From assembly GCA_937915335.1 (NCBI GenBank), contig CALDLZ010000016.1, forward strand, positions 1 to 13,729: a stretch of 13,729 nt of DNA, in the 5' to 3' direction. Below the pieces are notes generated by a model, which did not search any database, was not told where the DNA came from, and saw only the letters and a program-made list of their open reading frames with translations. Below, one piece after another: positions 1 through 7,800 of the stretch. Every line of letters begins with the position of its first letter. The stretch's first letter is position 1. Source of the DNA: an uncultured Faecalibacterium sp. (GTDB taxonomy: Bacteria > Bacillota > Clostridia > Oscillospirales > Ruminococcaceae). A program made the position numbers and the translations under genes.

Positions 1-458
1 CACAGGGTCACGATCAGGCCAGCGGGGCCGACTGCGAACACGGTACCGACCATAATCAGCAGCACAACAGAGAACACACGCATGATGTTCTGCATCACGG
101 GGCCAAGGTACTTACCAGTGACCTCTGCGATGGAAGCGCCATCATTGCGCTCGCTCATCATACCGGAGAAGTAATCATGTACGCCGCCGGCAAAGATCGT
201 ACCAAAGGTGATCCACAGGAACACCACGGGGCCCCACAATGCACCCTGCAGTGCACCAAAGATGGGACCCAGACCTGCAATGTTCAGCAGCTGGACGAGG
301 AACAGCTTCCACTGCGGCATCACGACGTAGTCAACACCATCGTTGATGCGGACAGCAGGAGTTTCACGGTCGTCCGGTCCGAACGTGTTGTCAACGATCT
401 TGCCATACACAAAGTAGCCGATGATCAGGATCGCCAGACAGAGTAAGAAACTAATCAT
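1..458 (-). CDS. cstA: CstA family carbon starvation protein / transporter, 5' part only
   Basis: Partial gene; 152 codons are visible and the rest lies beyond the left edge. The product is a polytopic inner-membrane protein of the CstA family, whose members import peptides or pyruvate, usually under nutrient limitation. The visible N-terminus has a first membrane helix at residues 2-18, the family-typical GPDDRETPAV segment at 27-36, and the conserved NIAGLGPIFGALQGALWGP stretch at 59-77. A FAGGVHDYFSGM motif follows at 89-100, and another membrane helix near 128-147. The start is the ATG at 456-458, preceded by AAAAGGAGG with 8 bases between. The opening resembles the short Firmicutes form (about 480 residues) rather than the roughly 700-residue enterobacterial form, but the C-terminus is not visible. 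Substrate cannot be told from this part. Confidence 0.93.
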   Translation of the reverse strand, partial: MISFLLCLAILIIGYFVYGKIVDNTFGPDDRETPAVRINDGVDYVVMPQWKLFLVQLLNIAGLGPIFGALQGALWGPVVFLWITFGTIFAGGVHDYFSGMMSERNDGASIAEVTGKYLGPVMQNIMRVFSVVLLIMVGTVFAVGPAGLIVTL

Positions 459-480
459 ACCAGAAACCTCCTTTTATAGT

Positions 481-512
481 CCGTGCCAGGGCCCCATTCC
501 GCCCCTGCACGG
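481..512 (-). promoter_or_regulatory. Leader hairpin in the cstA 5' UTR
   Basis: An inverted repeat just upstream of the cstA ribosome site. CCGTGC-AGGG pairs with CCCT-GCACGG (one bulged base) around a loop of about 11 bases. No U-tract follows, so it is not an intrinsic terminator. It would sit near the 5' end of the mRNA if the promoter below is right, and could stabilise the transcript or act in post-transcriptional control. The function is inferred. Confidence 0.5.
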
Positions 513-527
513 CCATTCCTTGGCTTT

Positions 528-575
528 ATGTTAACACAATCTTCATAAAGCTGGTAATATCCTTCCAGAATATCC
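528..575 (-). promoter_or_regulatory. Putative cstA promoter with direct repeats
   Basis: On the minus strand, an extended -10 TGT-TAACAT (hexamer at 528-533) lies 18 bases below a weak -35 TTACCA. Two copies of GGATATT (plus-strand AATATCC at 556-562 and 569-575, 13 bases apart) flank and touch the -35. This is the usual place for an activator that compensates for a weak -35. The activator is unknown; the LysR encoded next door is one candidate. Confidence 0.4.
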
Positions 576-598
576 TGTATATCAAAAAATATATAGGT

Positions 599-773
599 CA
601 GCTGTTCCCGGTGGTTCCGGTTTCATTCTTTCTTCGTGTTTTCGTTTCTTTTTTCTCTTGCAATCGTTTTCGCCGCCACTTTAGCGTTTCAAAGTGCAGA
701 ATGCCGAACTTTTCAGCTCACTTTTGTGCACCCTGCCCAGATTGACCGTTTTTCGTTGATTTCTGACAGCAGA
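599..773. other. Non-coding stretch, nothing assigned
   Basis: This is the rest of the gap between cstA and the LysR terminator. A plus-strand open frame starting at 636 begins like a signal peptide, but it runs through the LysR terminator and into the lysR 3' end and has no convincing ribosome site. I see no RNA gene, repeat or credible CDS here. The T-rich tract at 635-660 has no stem attached. Confidence 0.5.
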
Positions 774-810
774 CAACAAAACAGGCCGCCGGGCTTCATG
801 CCCGCCGGCC
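774..810 (-). terminator. Intrinsic terminator of the LysR gene
   Basis: Minus-strand stem GGCCGGCGGGC / GCCCGGCGGCC (arms at 800-810 and 784-794, one mismatch) with a five-base loop, followed by TGTTTTGTTG. It lies 8 bases after the lysR stop codon and separates lysR from cstA. Confidence 0.85.
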
Positions 811-817
811 CGCCCTA

Positions 818-1741
818 TTACACTTTCACGGTCATTTCCGCCTGCTTGTGGAGCAGATCCACAAAGGTTTGCTCCTCGGGACGCAGACGGCCTTTATCCG
901 GGTAAACCAGCACGTCCCGCATCCGCTGGCGCTGGGCCGGGCACTTTTTCAGCACCAGATGGTACTGCTCCAACGCCTTGCGGGGCATGGGGGATGCCCA
1001 CATGTAGGCCGTGGGGATCCGCTGCAGGATCGAGAATTGGCTGCACCGCTCATAGACATGGATGCGGCGCTCCGGGTTGACATGCCAGCGCACACCGTCG
1101 CCGCCGTCCTCACCAGGCAGCTGGAAGTCATCGTGCAAAATTTCAAGACACTTGTCCAGCTCGGACAGGTCGTGGATCTCCTTTTTTGCCAGCGGGCCGT
1201 CCCGGTTGGTGAGCAAGCAGTATTCAAAATCCATGACGGGCTCCATTTTCAGCCCCCGCCGGGCACAGTAATGGGTGTAATGCTCATCATCCTCAATGGC
1301 GTACCGCAGCAGGGCCAGATGATAGCCCCGCCGCAGGACGAAATCCAGCGCCTCCATGGAGCCGCCCTCCCGGATGTGGATGTGGAGCCGGTCGATGGAG
1401 ACCGCCTGCTCCAGATAATCCACCGCCGCATAGGAAGCATAAGTGGCGTGGGGGATCATCACCCGCAGCTCGGCGCAGCGCTCCTGCTCTTCCTGCACGC
1501 TCTGATCCAGCCGGTTCACCTCCCGCAGCACCCGCTCGGCCTGCTCGATGAAGTGGCGCCCCTGCTCGGTGGGGATCATACCGGTGGACGACCGCTCAAA
1601 GATGCGGACATGGTATTCCTCTTCCAGATTCTTCAGGGCCTTGCTCACGTTGGGCTGAGCAGCATACAGCTGCTTTGCGGCCGCGCTCACAGAGCCGCAC
1701 TCCATAATGGCGACCAGATACCGCAATTCCGTAATGTTCAA
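818..1741 (-). CDS. LysR family transcriptional regulator
   Basis: Cytosolic DNA-binding regulator of 307 residues, the normal size for the family. Residues 1-60 form the N-terminal winged helix-turn-helix: NITELRYLVAIMECGSVSAAA, then the recognition helix PNVSKALKNLEE, then the wing RSSTGMIPTEQG. A linker helix follows (about 62-90), then a periplasmic-binding-protein-like effector domain from about 92 to the end. The start codon is TTG (1739-1741). It is chosen because AAAGGAGA lies 8 bases upstream and family similarity begins there. The gene has its own promoter, facing the histidine phosphatase gene, and its own terminator. LysR proteins often control the divergent neighbour and themselves, so the phosphatase gene is the first candidate target and cstA the second. 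The effector is not recognisable. Confidence 0.92.
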   Translation of the reverse strand: MNITELRYLVAIMECGSVSAAAKQLYAAQPNVSKALKNLEEEYHVRIFERSSTGMIPTEQGRHFIEQAERVLREVNRLDQSVQEEQERCAELRVMIPHATYASYAAVDYLEQAVSIDRLHIHIREGGSMEALDFVLRRGYHLALLRYAIEDDEHYTHYCARRGLKMEPVMDFEYCLLTNRDGPLAKKEIHDLSELDKCLEILHDDFQLPGEDGGDGVRWHVNPERRIHVYERCSQFSILQRIPTAYMWASPMPRKALEQYHLVLKKCPAQRQRMRDVLVYPDKGRLRPEEQTFVDLLHKQAEMTVKV

Positions 1742-1779
1742 GCTCTTCTCTCCTTTTTGGCAGTTTCCACTTTGATATT

Positions 1780-1809
1780 ATTTTATCAGGCTCTGTGGGG
1801 GGCTGTCAA
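1780..1809 (-). promoter_or_regulatory. Promoter of the LysR gene
   Basis: Minus-strand TTGACA (1804-1809), an 18-base spacer, then TAAAAT (1780-1785) with an upstream TG giving an extended -10. It reads into the TTG start at 1741, leaving a leader of about 30 bases. Confidence 0.75.
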
Positions 1810-1818
1810 CCGTTGACG
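1804..1818. promoter_or_regulatory. Back-to-back -35 boxes forming a palindrome
   Basis: The -35 of lysR (TGTCAA on plus, 1804-1809) and the -35 of the phosphatase gene (TTGACG, 1813-1818) are separated by CCG. They form an inverted repeat GTCAA-CCG-TTGAC (1805-1817). Two polymerases could not occupy both at once. A regulator binding here would control both genes. The LysR product as binder is an inference. Confidence 0.6.
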
Positions 1819-1841
1819 GGGCCATGCGGGTGCTTTATAAT
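1813..1841 (+). promoter_or_regulatory. Promoter of the histidine phosphatase gene
   Basis: TTGACG (1813-1818), a 17-base spacer, then a perfect TATAAT (1836-1841). It lies about 32 bases upstream of the ATG at 1873 and is a strong match to the housekeeping sigma consensus. Confidence 0.85.
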
Positions 1842-1872
1842 AAAGGAAAAATATCTGCCAGAGGAATCTACT

Positions 1873-2616
1873 ATGAACCTGTACCGTGTTTTGCGCATTG
1901 ACGAGCAGCTTTATGGCTGCGAAGAGCTGCCCGAGGGCCAGCCCCTGCTCTGTGACGTGCTGCTGGAGACCGACAACGGGGAGCAGCGTGTTCTTCCTTA
2001 CCCGGATGCCGAGCTCACCCGGCTGGATATCAACGAGGGCGACACTGTCACCCTGCATGACCACAAGCTGGCAAAGGCACATAAAATTTATTTCGCCCGC
2101 CACGGCGAGACCGTCTGGAACGTGGAGAACAAGATCTGCGGCATGACTGACAGCCCTCTGACCGAAAAGGGCCGCGCCCAGGCCCGGCAGCTGGGTGAGA
2201 AGATCAGGGAGAGCGGCGTGCACATCGACGAGATCCTGTACTCTCCCCTCTCCCGCGCCGCCGATACCGCCAAGGCCATCGCGGATGCCACCGGCATCCC
2301 CGCCCGGTGCGAACCTCGCTTACGGGAGCAGTGCTTTGGCCGCTATGAGGGCACACCCCGGGATGGCGAGGAATTCCGCGTCTCCAAGACCCACTTTGCC
2401 GACCGCTATTCCGGCGGCGAGAGCATGATGCAGCTGGCCCAGCGCATTTACAACCTGTTGGACGAGCTCAAGGCCGACACCGGCAAGACCTACCTGCTGG
2501 TGGCCCACAACGGCATCGCCCGGGTGGTGCAATCCTACTTCCATGATATGACCAACGAGGAGTACGCCGCCGCCGGCATCAAGAACTGTGAGTTCGTGGA
2601 GTTTGTCTTTCAATAA
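1873..2616 (+). CDS. Histidine phosphatase family protein (phosphoglycerate-mutase-like) with N-terminal extension
   Basis: Cytosolic phosphatase of 247 residues in the histidine phosphatase superfamily. The reaction passes through a phospho-histidine. The catalytic ARHGET motif is at residues 75-80 (His77). Supporting residues are the SPLSRA arginine near 128, the acid in LREQCFGRYEG (Glu152), and the second catalytic histidine in VAHNG (His212). Typical members begin within about ten residues of the RHG motif. This one has about 70 extra residues first, acidic and strand-like, of no family I recognise. The ATG at 1873 is supported by GAGGA seven bases upstream and the promoter at 1813-1841; no other ATG occurs before residue 91. 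The substrate (phosphosugar, phosphoglycerate, alpha-ribazole phosphate or other) cannot be told, and no cobalamin genes are nearby. The gene is monocistronic, with a terminator directly after the stop. Confidence 0.9.
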   Translation: MNLYRVLRIDEQLYGCEELPEGQPLLCDVLLETDNGEQRVLPYPDAELTRLDINEGDTVTLHDHKLAKAHKIYFARHGETVWNVENKICGMTDSPLTEKGRAQARQLGEKIRESGVHIDEILYSPLSRAADTAKAIADATGIPARCEPRLREQCFGRYEGTPRDGEEFRVSKTHFADRYSGGESMMQLAQRIYNLLDELKADTGKTYLLVAHNGIARVVQSYFHDMTNEEYAAAGIKNCEFVEFVFQ

Positions 2617-2646
2617 CAAAAGGGCCCGCCATTGGCGGGCCTTTTG
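2617..2646. terminator. Bidirectional terminator between the phosphatase and MATE genes
   Basis: Stem AAAAGGGCCCGCC / GGCGGGCCTTTT with a loop of about 3 bases and one bulged G. It has a T-run on one side and an A-run on the other, so it can stop both convergent transcripts. It fits exactly between the two stop codons. Confidence 0.88.
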
Positions 2647-2655
2647 TATTTGCAG

Positions 2656-4008
2656 TCATTCCGCTTTCCGGTAGTGGAACTTCTTATCTTTGGTAAGGAA
2701 CATGGCAACGCTGACCACCAGGGCCGCCAGTTCCGCGGCGGTGACCGCCAGCCAGATGCCGTCGATGCCCCAAATGGCGGGCAGCAGCAGCACGGCCACC
2801 ACCTGGAACAACAGGGTGCGCAGGAAAGCGATCAGGGCACTGGTCACGCCATCGCCCAGGGCCGTGAAGAAAGAGGACGCATAGACGTTGAAGCCCATGA
2901 TGAGGAAGCTCAGGCCGTACAGGCGGAAGGCACGGGTCGTCAGGGTCAGCAGACCCTCGTCGTAGCCCACAAAGACACGGGCCACATAGGGGATGATGAA
3001 CATTGCGCCCACCGTCATCACAACGGCGACCACGCCGATGAGCTTCAGACTCTTGCGGTAGAGGTTGTTGACTTCCTTACGGTTGCGGGCGCCGTAGTGG
3101 TAGCTGACGATGGGGGCGCTGCCGACGGCATATCCGATGAACACCGCCACGAACAGGAACGACGCGTACATGATGACACCGTAAGCAGCCACGCCGTCCT
3201 CGCCTGCAAAGCGGAGCAGCTGATAGTTATAGAGGATGTTGATCAGGGAGGCGGAAACATTGGTCATCAGCTCAGAAGAGCCGTTGACACAGGCCTTCAA
3301 CAGCACCTGGTCGTCAAATTTCGGGCGGCAGAGGTGGATGCGGCTGGTGGTTTTCTTGTTGAGGAAGTAGAACACCGGCAGCAGACCGCCCACCACCTGG
3401 CTGAGCATGGTGGCAATGGCGGCACCTTCCACGCTCCAGTGCAGAATGCCCACCAGCAGCACGTCCAGCACCATGTTAGTGCAGCCCGCACCCACCGTGA
3501 AGTAGAAGCCCAGGTGGGGCTTTTCAGCGGTGACGAAGAAGCTCTGGAACATGTTCTGCAGAATAAAGGTAGGCAGGCTGAGCATCAGCACTCGGCCATA
3601 GCGCAGGGCGTAGTCCAGCATCTCACCTTCGGCACCCAGCATCTCAGCTACCGGACGGAGCAGCAGGATGCCCAGTGCGGACAGCACGATGCCGGAGATC
3701 AGCGCCGTTGACATAAACAGGCTGAAATAGCGGTCAGCACGTTCATTGTCGCCCTCGCCCAGCGTGATGCCCACAATGGCACTGCCGCCGGTACCCAGCA
3801 TAAAGCCCACCGTACCCACAAGCATAGGCACGGGCATGATCAGGTTGACTGCCGCAAAGGCTGTTTTGCCCACGAAATTCGAGACACACAGACCGTCCAC
3901 GATGCCGTAAATAGACGTGAACAGCATGGTGCCGATACAGGGCAGCACAAAACGGATCAGCCGTGAATAATCGAAGTGATCCGAAAGCTGGATTTTCTCT
4001 TTTGCCAT
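2656..4008 (-). CDS. MATE family multidrug/cation efflux transporter
   Basis: Integral inner-membrane transporter of 450 residues, the usual MATE size, expected to have 12 helices in two MatE repeats. MATE proteins expel drugs or cationic compounds using Na+ or H+ gradients. Visible marks are the N-terminal SRLIRFVLPCIGTMLFTSIYG (from about residue 15), the GTGGSAIVGITLGEG loop of the first repeat, PTFILQNMFQSFFVT, and GSAPIVSYHYGARN in the second repeat. Start is the ATG at 4006-4008, with AAGGAGA five bases upstream. A reading 20 codons longer would run into the marR 3' end and has no better ribosome site. The gene follows marR by 11 bases and is cotranscribed with it, so it is probably repressed by that MarR until an inducer binds. 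The exact substrate is unknown. Confidence 0.93.
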   Translation of the reverse strand: MAKEKIQLSDHFDYSRLIRFVLPCIGTMLFTSIYGIVDGLCVSNFVGKTAFAAVNLIMPVPMLVGTVGFMLGTGGSAIVGITLGEGDNERADRYFSLFMSTALISGIVLSALGILLLRPVAEMLGAEGEMLDYALRYGRVLMLSLPTFILQNMFQSFFVTAEKPHLGFYFTVGAGCTNMVLDVLLVGILHWSVEGAAIATMLSQVVGGLLPVFYFLNKKTTSRIHLCRPKFDDQVLLKACVNGSSELMTNVSASLINILYNYQLLRFAGEDGVAAYGVIMYASFLFVAVFIGYAVGSAPIVSYHYGARNRKEVNNLYRKSLKLIGVVAVVMTVGAMFIIPYVARVFVGYDEGLLTLTTRAFRLYGLSFLIMGFNVYASSFFTALGDGVTSALIAFLRTLLFQVVAVLLLPAIWGIDGIWLAVTAAELAALVVSVAMFLTKDKKFHYRKAE

Positions 4009-4019
4009 GGTTTCTCCTT

Positions 4020-4481
4020 CTATTTTTGCCCGATCAGGGCATTGACTTCTCGTTCCAGTGCGGCGCACTGCATCTCGCTCAGGCGGATCAGCTCCTCACG
4101 CTGGGCATCCGACAGGGTGAGCAGGGCGTTCTGTTCCGCGTCGATCAGCGGATGAATGACCCGCTTGCAGAAGGCCTTCCCCTCTTCGGTCAGGCGTACC
4201 GCCTTGCTGTTGCGGGCTCCGCCCAGCTGCTCCAAGTAGACATAGCCCTTTTTCACAAGCCCGGCGATGGTAAAGTTGATGGTCTGTTTCGGATACATCC
4301 AGGTCTCCACGATATCGTTCTGGGTCATGGTTTTCTCGGACCCGCTCTCTTCCAGTAAATACAGCGTCCACATGGCTGGGTCGGACAGGTCGTTCGCCGC
4401 CGCATAGGCGTGGTACTGCATGTTCATCCGCTTCCAAAAGCGGTTCAGCGCCAGATTTTGTTGCTGTACCGTTTCATTCAT
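4020..4481 (-). CDS. MarR family transcriptional regulator
   Basis: Cytosolic dimeric repressor-type regulator of 153 residues. The winged helix-turn-helix lies near residues 50-100: MTQNDIVETWMYPKQTINFTI is the recognition region and GGARNSKAVRLTEEGKAF the wing. Flanking helices at both ends form the dimer interface. The ATG at 4479-4481 was chosen over one six codons upstream because AAGGAGG lies seven bases before it. It is the first gene of a marR-MATE operon, 11 bases ahead of the transporter. A 20-base near-palindrome overlaps its own transcription start, so autorepression and control of the pump are likely. MarR proteins of this arrangement commonly respond to small aromatic or toxic compounds; the ligand here is unknown. 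Confidence 0.92.
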   Translation of the reverse strand: MNETVQQQNLALNRFWKRMNMQYHAYAAANDLSDPAMWTLYLLEESGSEKTMTQNDIVETWMYPKQTINFTIAGLVKKGYVYLEQLGGARNSKAVRLTEEGKAFCKRVIHPLIDAEQNALLTLSDAQREELIRLSEMQCAALEREVNALIGQK

Positions 4482-4505
4482 CTGCCAACCTCCTTCCACA
4501 GCAGC

Positions 4506-4525
4506 AAAGTCCCAAATGAGACTTT
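4506..4525. promoter_or_regulatory. Probable MarR operator
   Basis: A 20-base near-perfect palindrome AAAGTC-n-CA-nn-TG-n-GACTTT with 8 of 10 base pairs symmetric. It begins four bases after the -10 box and covers the expected transcription start of marR. Size and position fit a MarR dimer site. Confidence 0.7.
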
Positions 4526-4529
4526 TGGT

Positions 4530-4558
4530 ATTATAGGTCCGATCTTGGATTTTGTCAA
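4530..4558 (-). promoter_or_regulatory. Promoter of the marR-MATE operon
   Basis: Exact consensus on the minus strand: TTGACA (4553-4558), a 17-base spacer, then TATAAT (4530-4535). Such an unusually strong promoter fits a unit kept off by a repressor. Confidence 0.9.
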
Positions 4559-4565
4559 GCGCTTT

Positions 4566-4600
4566 TTTACAAAAAGAAAAAGCACACAGATGTGTGCTCT
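4566..4600 (-). terminator. Terminator of the jetABC operon
   Basis: Stem AGCACACA / TGTGTGCT (4591-4598 and 4581-4588) with a two-base TC between the arms (so the top pairs probably open to form the loop), followed on the minus strand by TTTTCTTTTT. It lies 14 bases after the stop of the 79-residue gene, immediately before the marR promoter. Confidence 0.85.
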
Positions 4601-4614
4601 TTCTTCCAAGACTG

Positions 4615-4854
4615 TTACATCATCCCACCGGGACGCCAGCCGGTACAGTAGCGGGCGTAATCACGGTCGGCCTGCTTGACATAAAGCAGGAACTGCTCCT
4701 TGCCCTCCTTATCCGTGACCTGACGGACTTTGGTTGGCAGGCTCTGGCGCTGGAGCAGTTCCAGCTCGTCGTTGAGCTCTTCCTCAGTGTCAAAGGTGTC
4801 CAGCTTTGTCCAGTGGGTTGCAAAAAGCCAGATGTTTGCAAGGGTGTTATTCAT
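4615..4854 (-). CDS. Small hypothetical protein, last gene of the jet operon
   Basis: Predicted soluble protein of 79 residues that I do not recognise. It has no signal peptide, membrane segment or cysteine-metal motif. Features are an aromatic N-terminal part (IWLFATHWTKLDTF), an acidic helix (EEELNDELELLQ) near 24-35, a strand-like EQFLLYVKQADRDYARYC, and an MM tail. The start is the ATG at 4852-4854, with AAAAGGAGA seven bases upstream, inside the end of jetC. The ATG overlaps the jetC stop by 8 bases, so translation is likely coupled. It occupies the place where jetD would often lie, but is far too short to be JetD. Being in the operon suggests a function with the SMC complex; this is inference. 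It could also be a bystander gene. Confidence 0.75.
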   Translation of the reverse strand: MNNTLANIWLFATHWTKLDTFDTEEELNDELELLQRQSLPTKVRQVTDKEGKEQFLLYVKQADRDYARYCTGWRPGGMM

Positions 4855-7800
4855 ATTCAGTCTCCTTTTCCGGGGCGTCGGCAAGGGCGCTGGTCCGGTA
4901 GAACGGCGCAATGGCGTTGGCATCGCCGTGGCGCACGATAGAATAGGTGATGTCGCAGTAGGGCTGGATGGCCGTGCTCTTTTCCACGGTGGAGATGAGC
5001 AGCACCTGTAACTGCAGGCGGCGGAACAGCTCCATCATGGGGCGGATACGGTCACTGGTCATCTTGCTGAAGGCCTCGTCCAGCAGGACAAGGCGGATGC
5101 TGTTCTCGCTCTTCTGGTAGATCTGCAGCAGCGAGGCGCAGATGGCCACATAGAAGGGAGCCTGGTTCTCACCACCGGAGGAATCACGGCTGATGCGGGA
5201 AAGATAGGCCTGCTGGCCCGAGACGGTATTCGTCACCTTGATGTCGTAATCCAGATAGGTGCGGTAATCCACATAATCCGAGAGGGTGGCACCGGAGGCG
5301 GCGCGGCCCTCCTGCCGGGCACGGGTATTCTCGTCCACGTCGGCCATGATCTTTTCCATCAGCTCATCCACCTGCCGCTCGTAGACAGGGTCGGCGGTGG
5401 CGGCAAGGTTATCCAGCGAGTCCCCATCGGTCATCTGCTGGTTGCCCTTGTCCACAATGACCTGATAGAAGGCGGCCAGCTGGGGGTCCCGGCTGGGCTC
5501 CAGCTCAAAGCGGTAGACCTCCTCGCCGTAGGTCAGCTGTTCCATCACCTTGTTCAGCTCCCGGAACTGGCGGCGGGCGTTGAAGATATCATCCTTCATC
5601 CGGAAGAGGATATCCTTGCGGAAGCGGTCCTTGCAGTCCCGCTGGGCCTGTTCCAGACGGGCGGCGTAGCGCTCCAGATCAATGCGTACAAGGCTCTCGT
5701 GCTGGGCACGATACTGCTCCACCCCGGCCAGACCCAGCGGATAATCGCAGACGTAGTGCTCGTTGTAGTCTTTCTGGGCGGGTTCCAGTGTGGTGGTGAG
5801 GTAGACCTGCAGGGCATCGTCCAGCTTGACCTGGGCTTTTTCGGCGGCCTGGGCGGCGGCACGGGCCGTGCGCCCCCCGGTCATCAGGCCCTTTTTGCGC
5901 TCCTGGGCCAGCGGCTCCAGCAGCGGGTACCTTGCAAAGAATGCTTCTGCCTCTTTCCCGCTCTGCTTGGCGGTCTCGACCGCCTTATTCCGCTCGGCCT
6001 CGCAGGAGGAGAGCTGTTTTTCGCAGACACGGATATCACCGCCCACCTGTTCCACAGCCTTGCGGGCGGTCTCCCACTCGGCTTCCCGGGCTTCTTCTTC
6101 CCGGTAGAGCTCCTGCAGCATGGGATTCTCGCGACAGTCGGCCAGCTTCTGCTCCTGGGCGGCGTAGTCGGCACGGGCGGCATCCAGCGCGGCCCGGCTG
6201 GCCCAGAGGTCGGCCAACTGTTCCAGCGCATGGCCCCGCAGGACATTCTGGTACTGGTCGTAGGCGGATTTCAGGGTCTTTTCGGTCTGGGCGGCTTCCC
6301 GGCAGCGGTCGGCCAGGGCGGTGAGTTGAGCTTCCAGCGCACCGGCACGCTCCCTGCGGGCATCCAAACCGATATAGCGCTGGGGCTTGCGCAGGCGTTC
6401 CAACCGGAAGGGGTGGTGCCGCAGCAAATCCCGGGTTGCGCTGTCGGGGTAATTTTCCAGCGTCTCGGGGGTATCACAGCAGACGATGCGGCGCAGGATG
6501 GTATCCGCGTACTGGGCAGCCAGCGGGTTCTCGCTGGTGACCTGGGCAGCCAGACTGTCGGCGGGGGCGGTCTCCGCATGGCGGTTGGCCTTGCGGAGAC
6601 CCGGGGTATCCAGCAGGCTGATGGGCCCAACCTTATCCCCCAGCGCCACAAAGGCGCTCTTGGCGGCGGCATAGTGGGCGGGCGGTACAAGGATATCGAA
6701 CCTGCGGTCGCCCAGGCAGGCTTCCACACAGTCCTGCCAGCTCTCATCGGCCACGGTCAGCAGCTCACAGAAGATCTTCGCGTCCGCCGCCATTCCCCGG
6801 CTCTTGAGCTCAGCATTCACGGCATCCCGCACCCTGGTGGCGGCATCACCGTGAGGGTAGATCCATTTGCCGCCGGAAACGGCGTTCAGCTCGGCCCGCA
6901 GTGCTTCCTGCTCCCGGGCAAGGTCAGCAGAGATCTGCCGGGCTGCAAAATACTGCTCCTCCAGCGGCTTTTCGAGACCGGACAGTGCTTCGGTCAGGGC
7001 AGGCAAGGCCTCCGCTGTCAGGCTCTGGGGCCAGAGGTTCTTTTCCACCGCAAAGCCGCTCCGGTTCAGCTGAGTCAGCAGACTGGTGATGGTATCGGCG
7101 GTCGCTTCCAGGGCGTTCCGGGCCCGGGACGCGGCATCCAGCGCGCTCTTTTTCCGGGCCAGCTCCTCGGTCAGGGCATCCAGTGCCCGGCCCTCGCCGC
7201 TGGCGCTGGCCGCTCCATGGGCCGCCAGATAGGCCCGGCGAGCCTCGGCTTCCGCGTTCTTGGCGGCCTCATATTTACCGTTCAGTTCCGCCAGCTGGCG
7301 GCGGCCTGCATCCAAGTGACCATGCCAGGCGGCATCCTCGCCGGCATCAGCTTCGGCACGGGCCAGCAGGGCCGCGCCCCGGTTCACGAGGGCATCGGTC
7401 TCCTTATCGGCGGCTTCCCGGCCATATTCCACGATCTGTTCCAGCGCGGCGGCACGGGTCTGCGCTTCGGCCAGCACGGCGTGGAGGTTTTCCAGCTCCA
7501 CCCGGTCGCCCTGCAAAGCTTCGAGGTCAAGTTCGGGCTGGGGCAGGATGTATTGATACAAAAACTCCCGGAAGTTCGGGATCTCGTCCATGCTGGTGCC
7601 CATCTGGAACACCTCGTTGAACTTTTTGCCCAGCGGACTGGACGCGCGGCCAATGCCCAGCGCGCGGCAGATGCGGTCCCGGGCTTCACTGGGACTGCGG
7701 GTATAGGACAGGCGGCCCACGGCGGGCTTGAAGTCCTCCTTGGCGCTGGGGGCACCGGTGCGCGGGTCGATGAAAGGCAGCTTTTCCAGCGTGATGCCAT

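Noticed and set aside
636..905. Plus-strand open frame of 89 codons starting like a signal peptide
   Set aside because: It crosses the LysR terminator and the antisense of the lysR 3' end, has no good ribosome site, and its later residues look non-protein.
848..1816. 322-codon plus-strand open frame antisense to lysR
   Set aside because: It is a mirror of the LysR coding frame. The minus-strand protein has a complete helix-turn-helix, a promoter and a terminator.
2632..3711. 359-codon plus-strand open frame antisense to the MATE gene
   Set aside because: His/Gln-rich low-complexity translation without a ribosome site, beginning inside a terminator.
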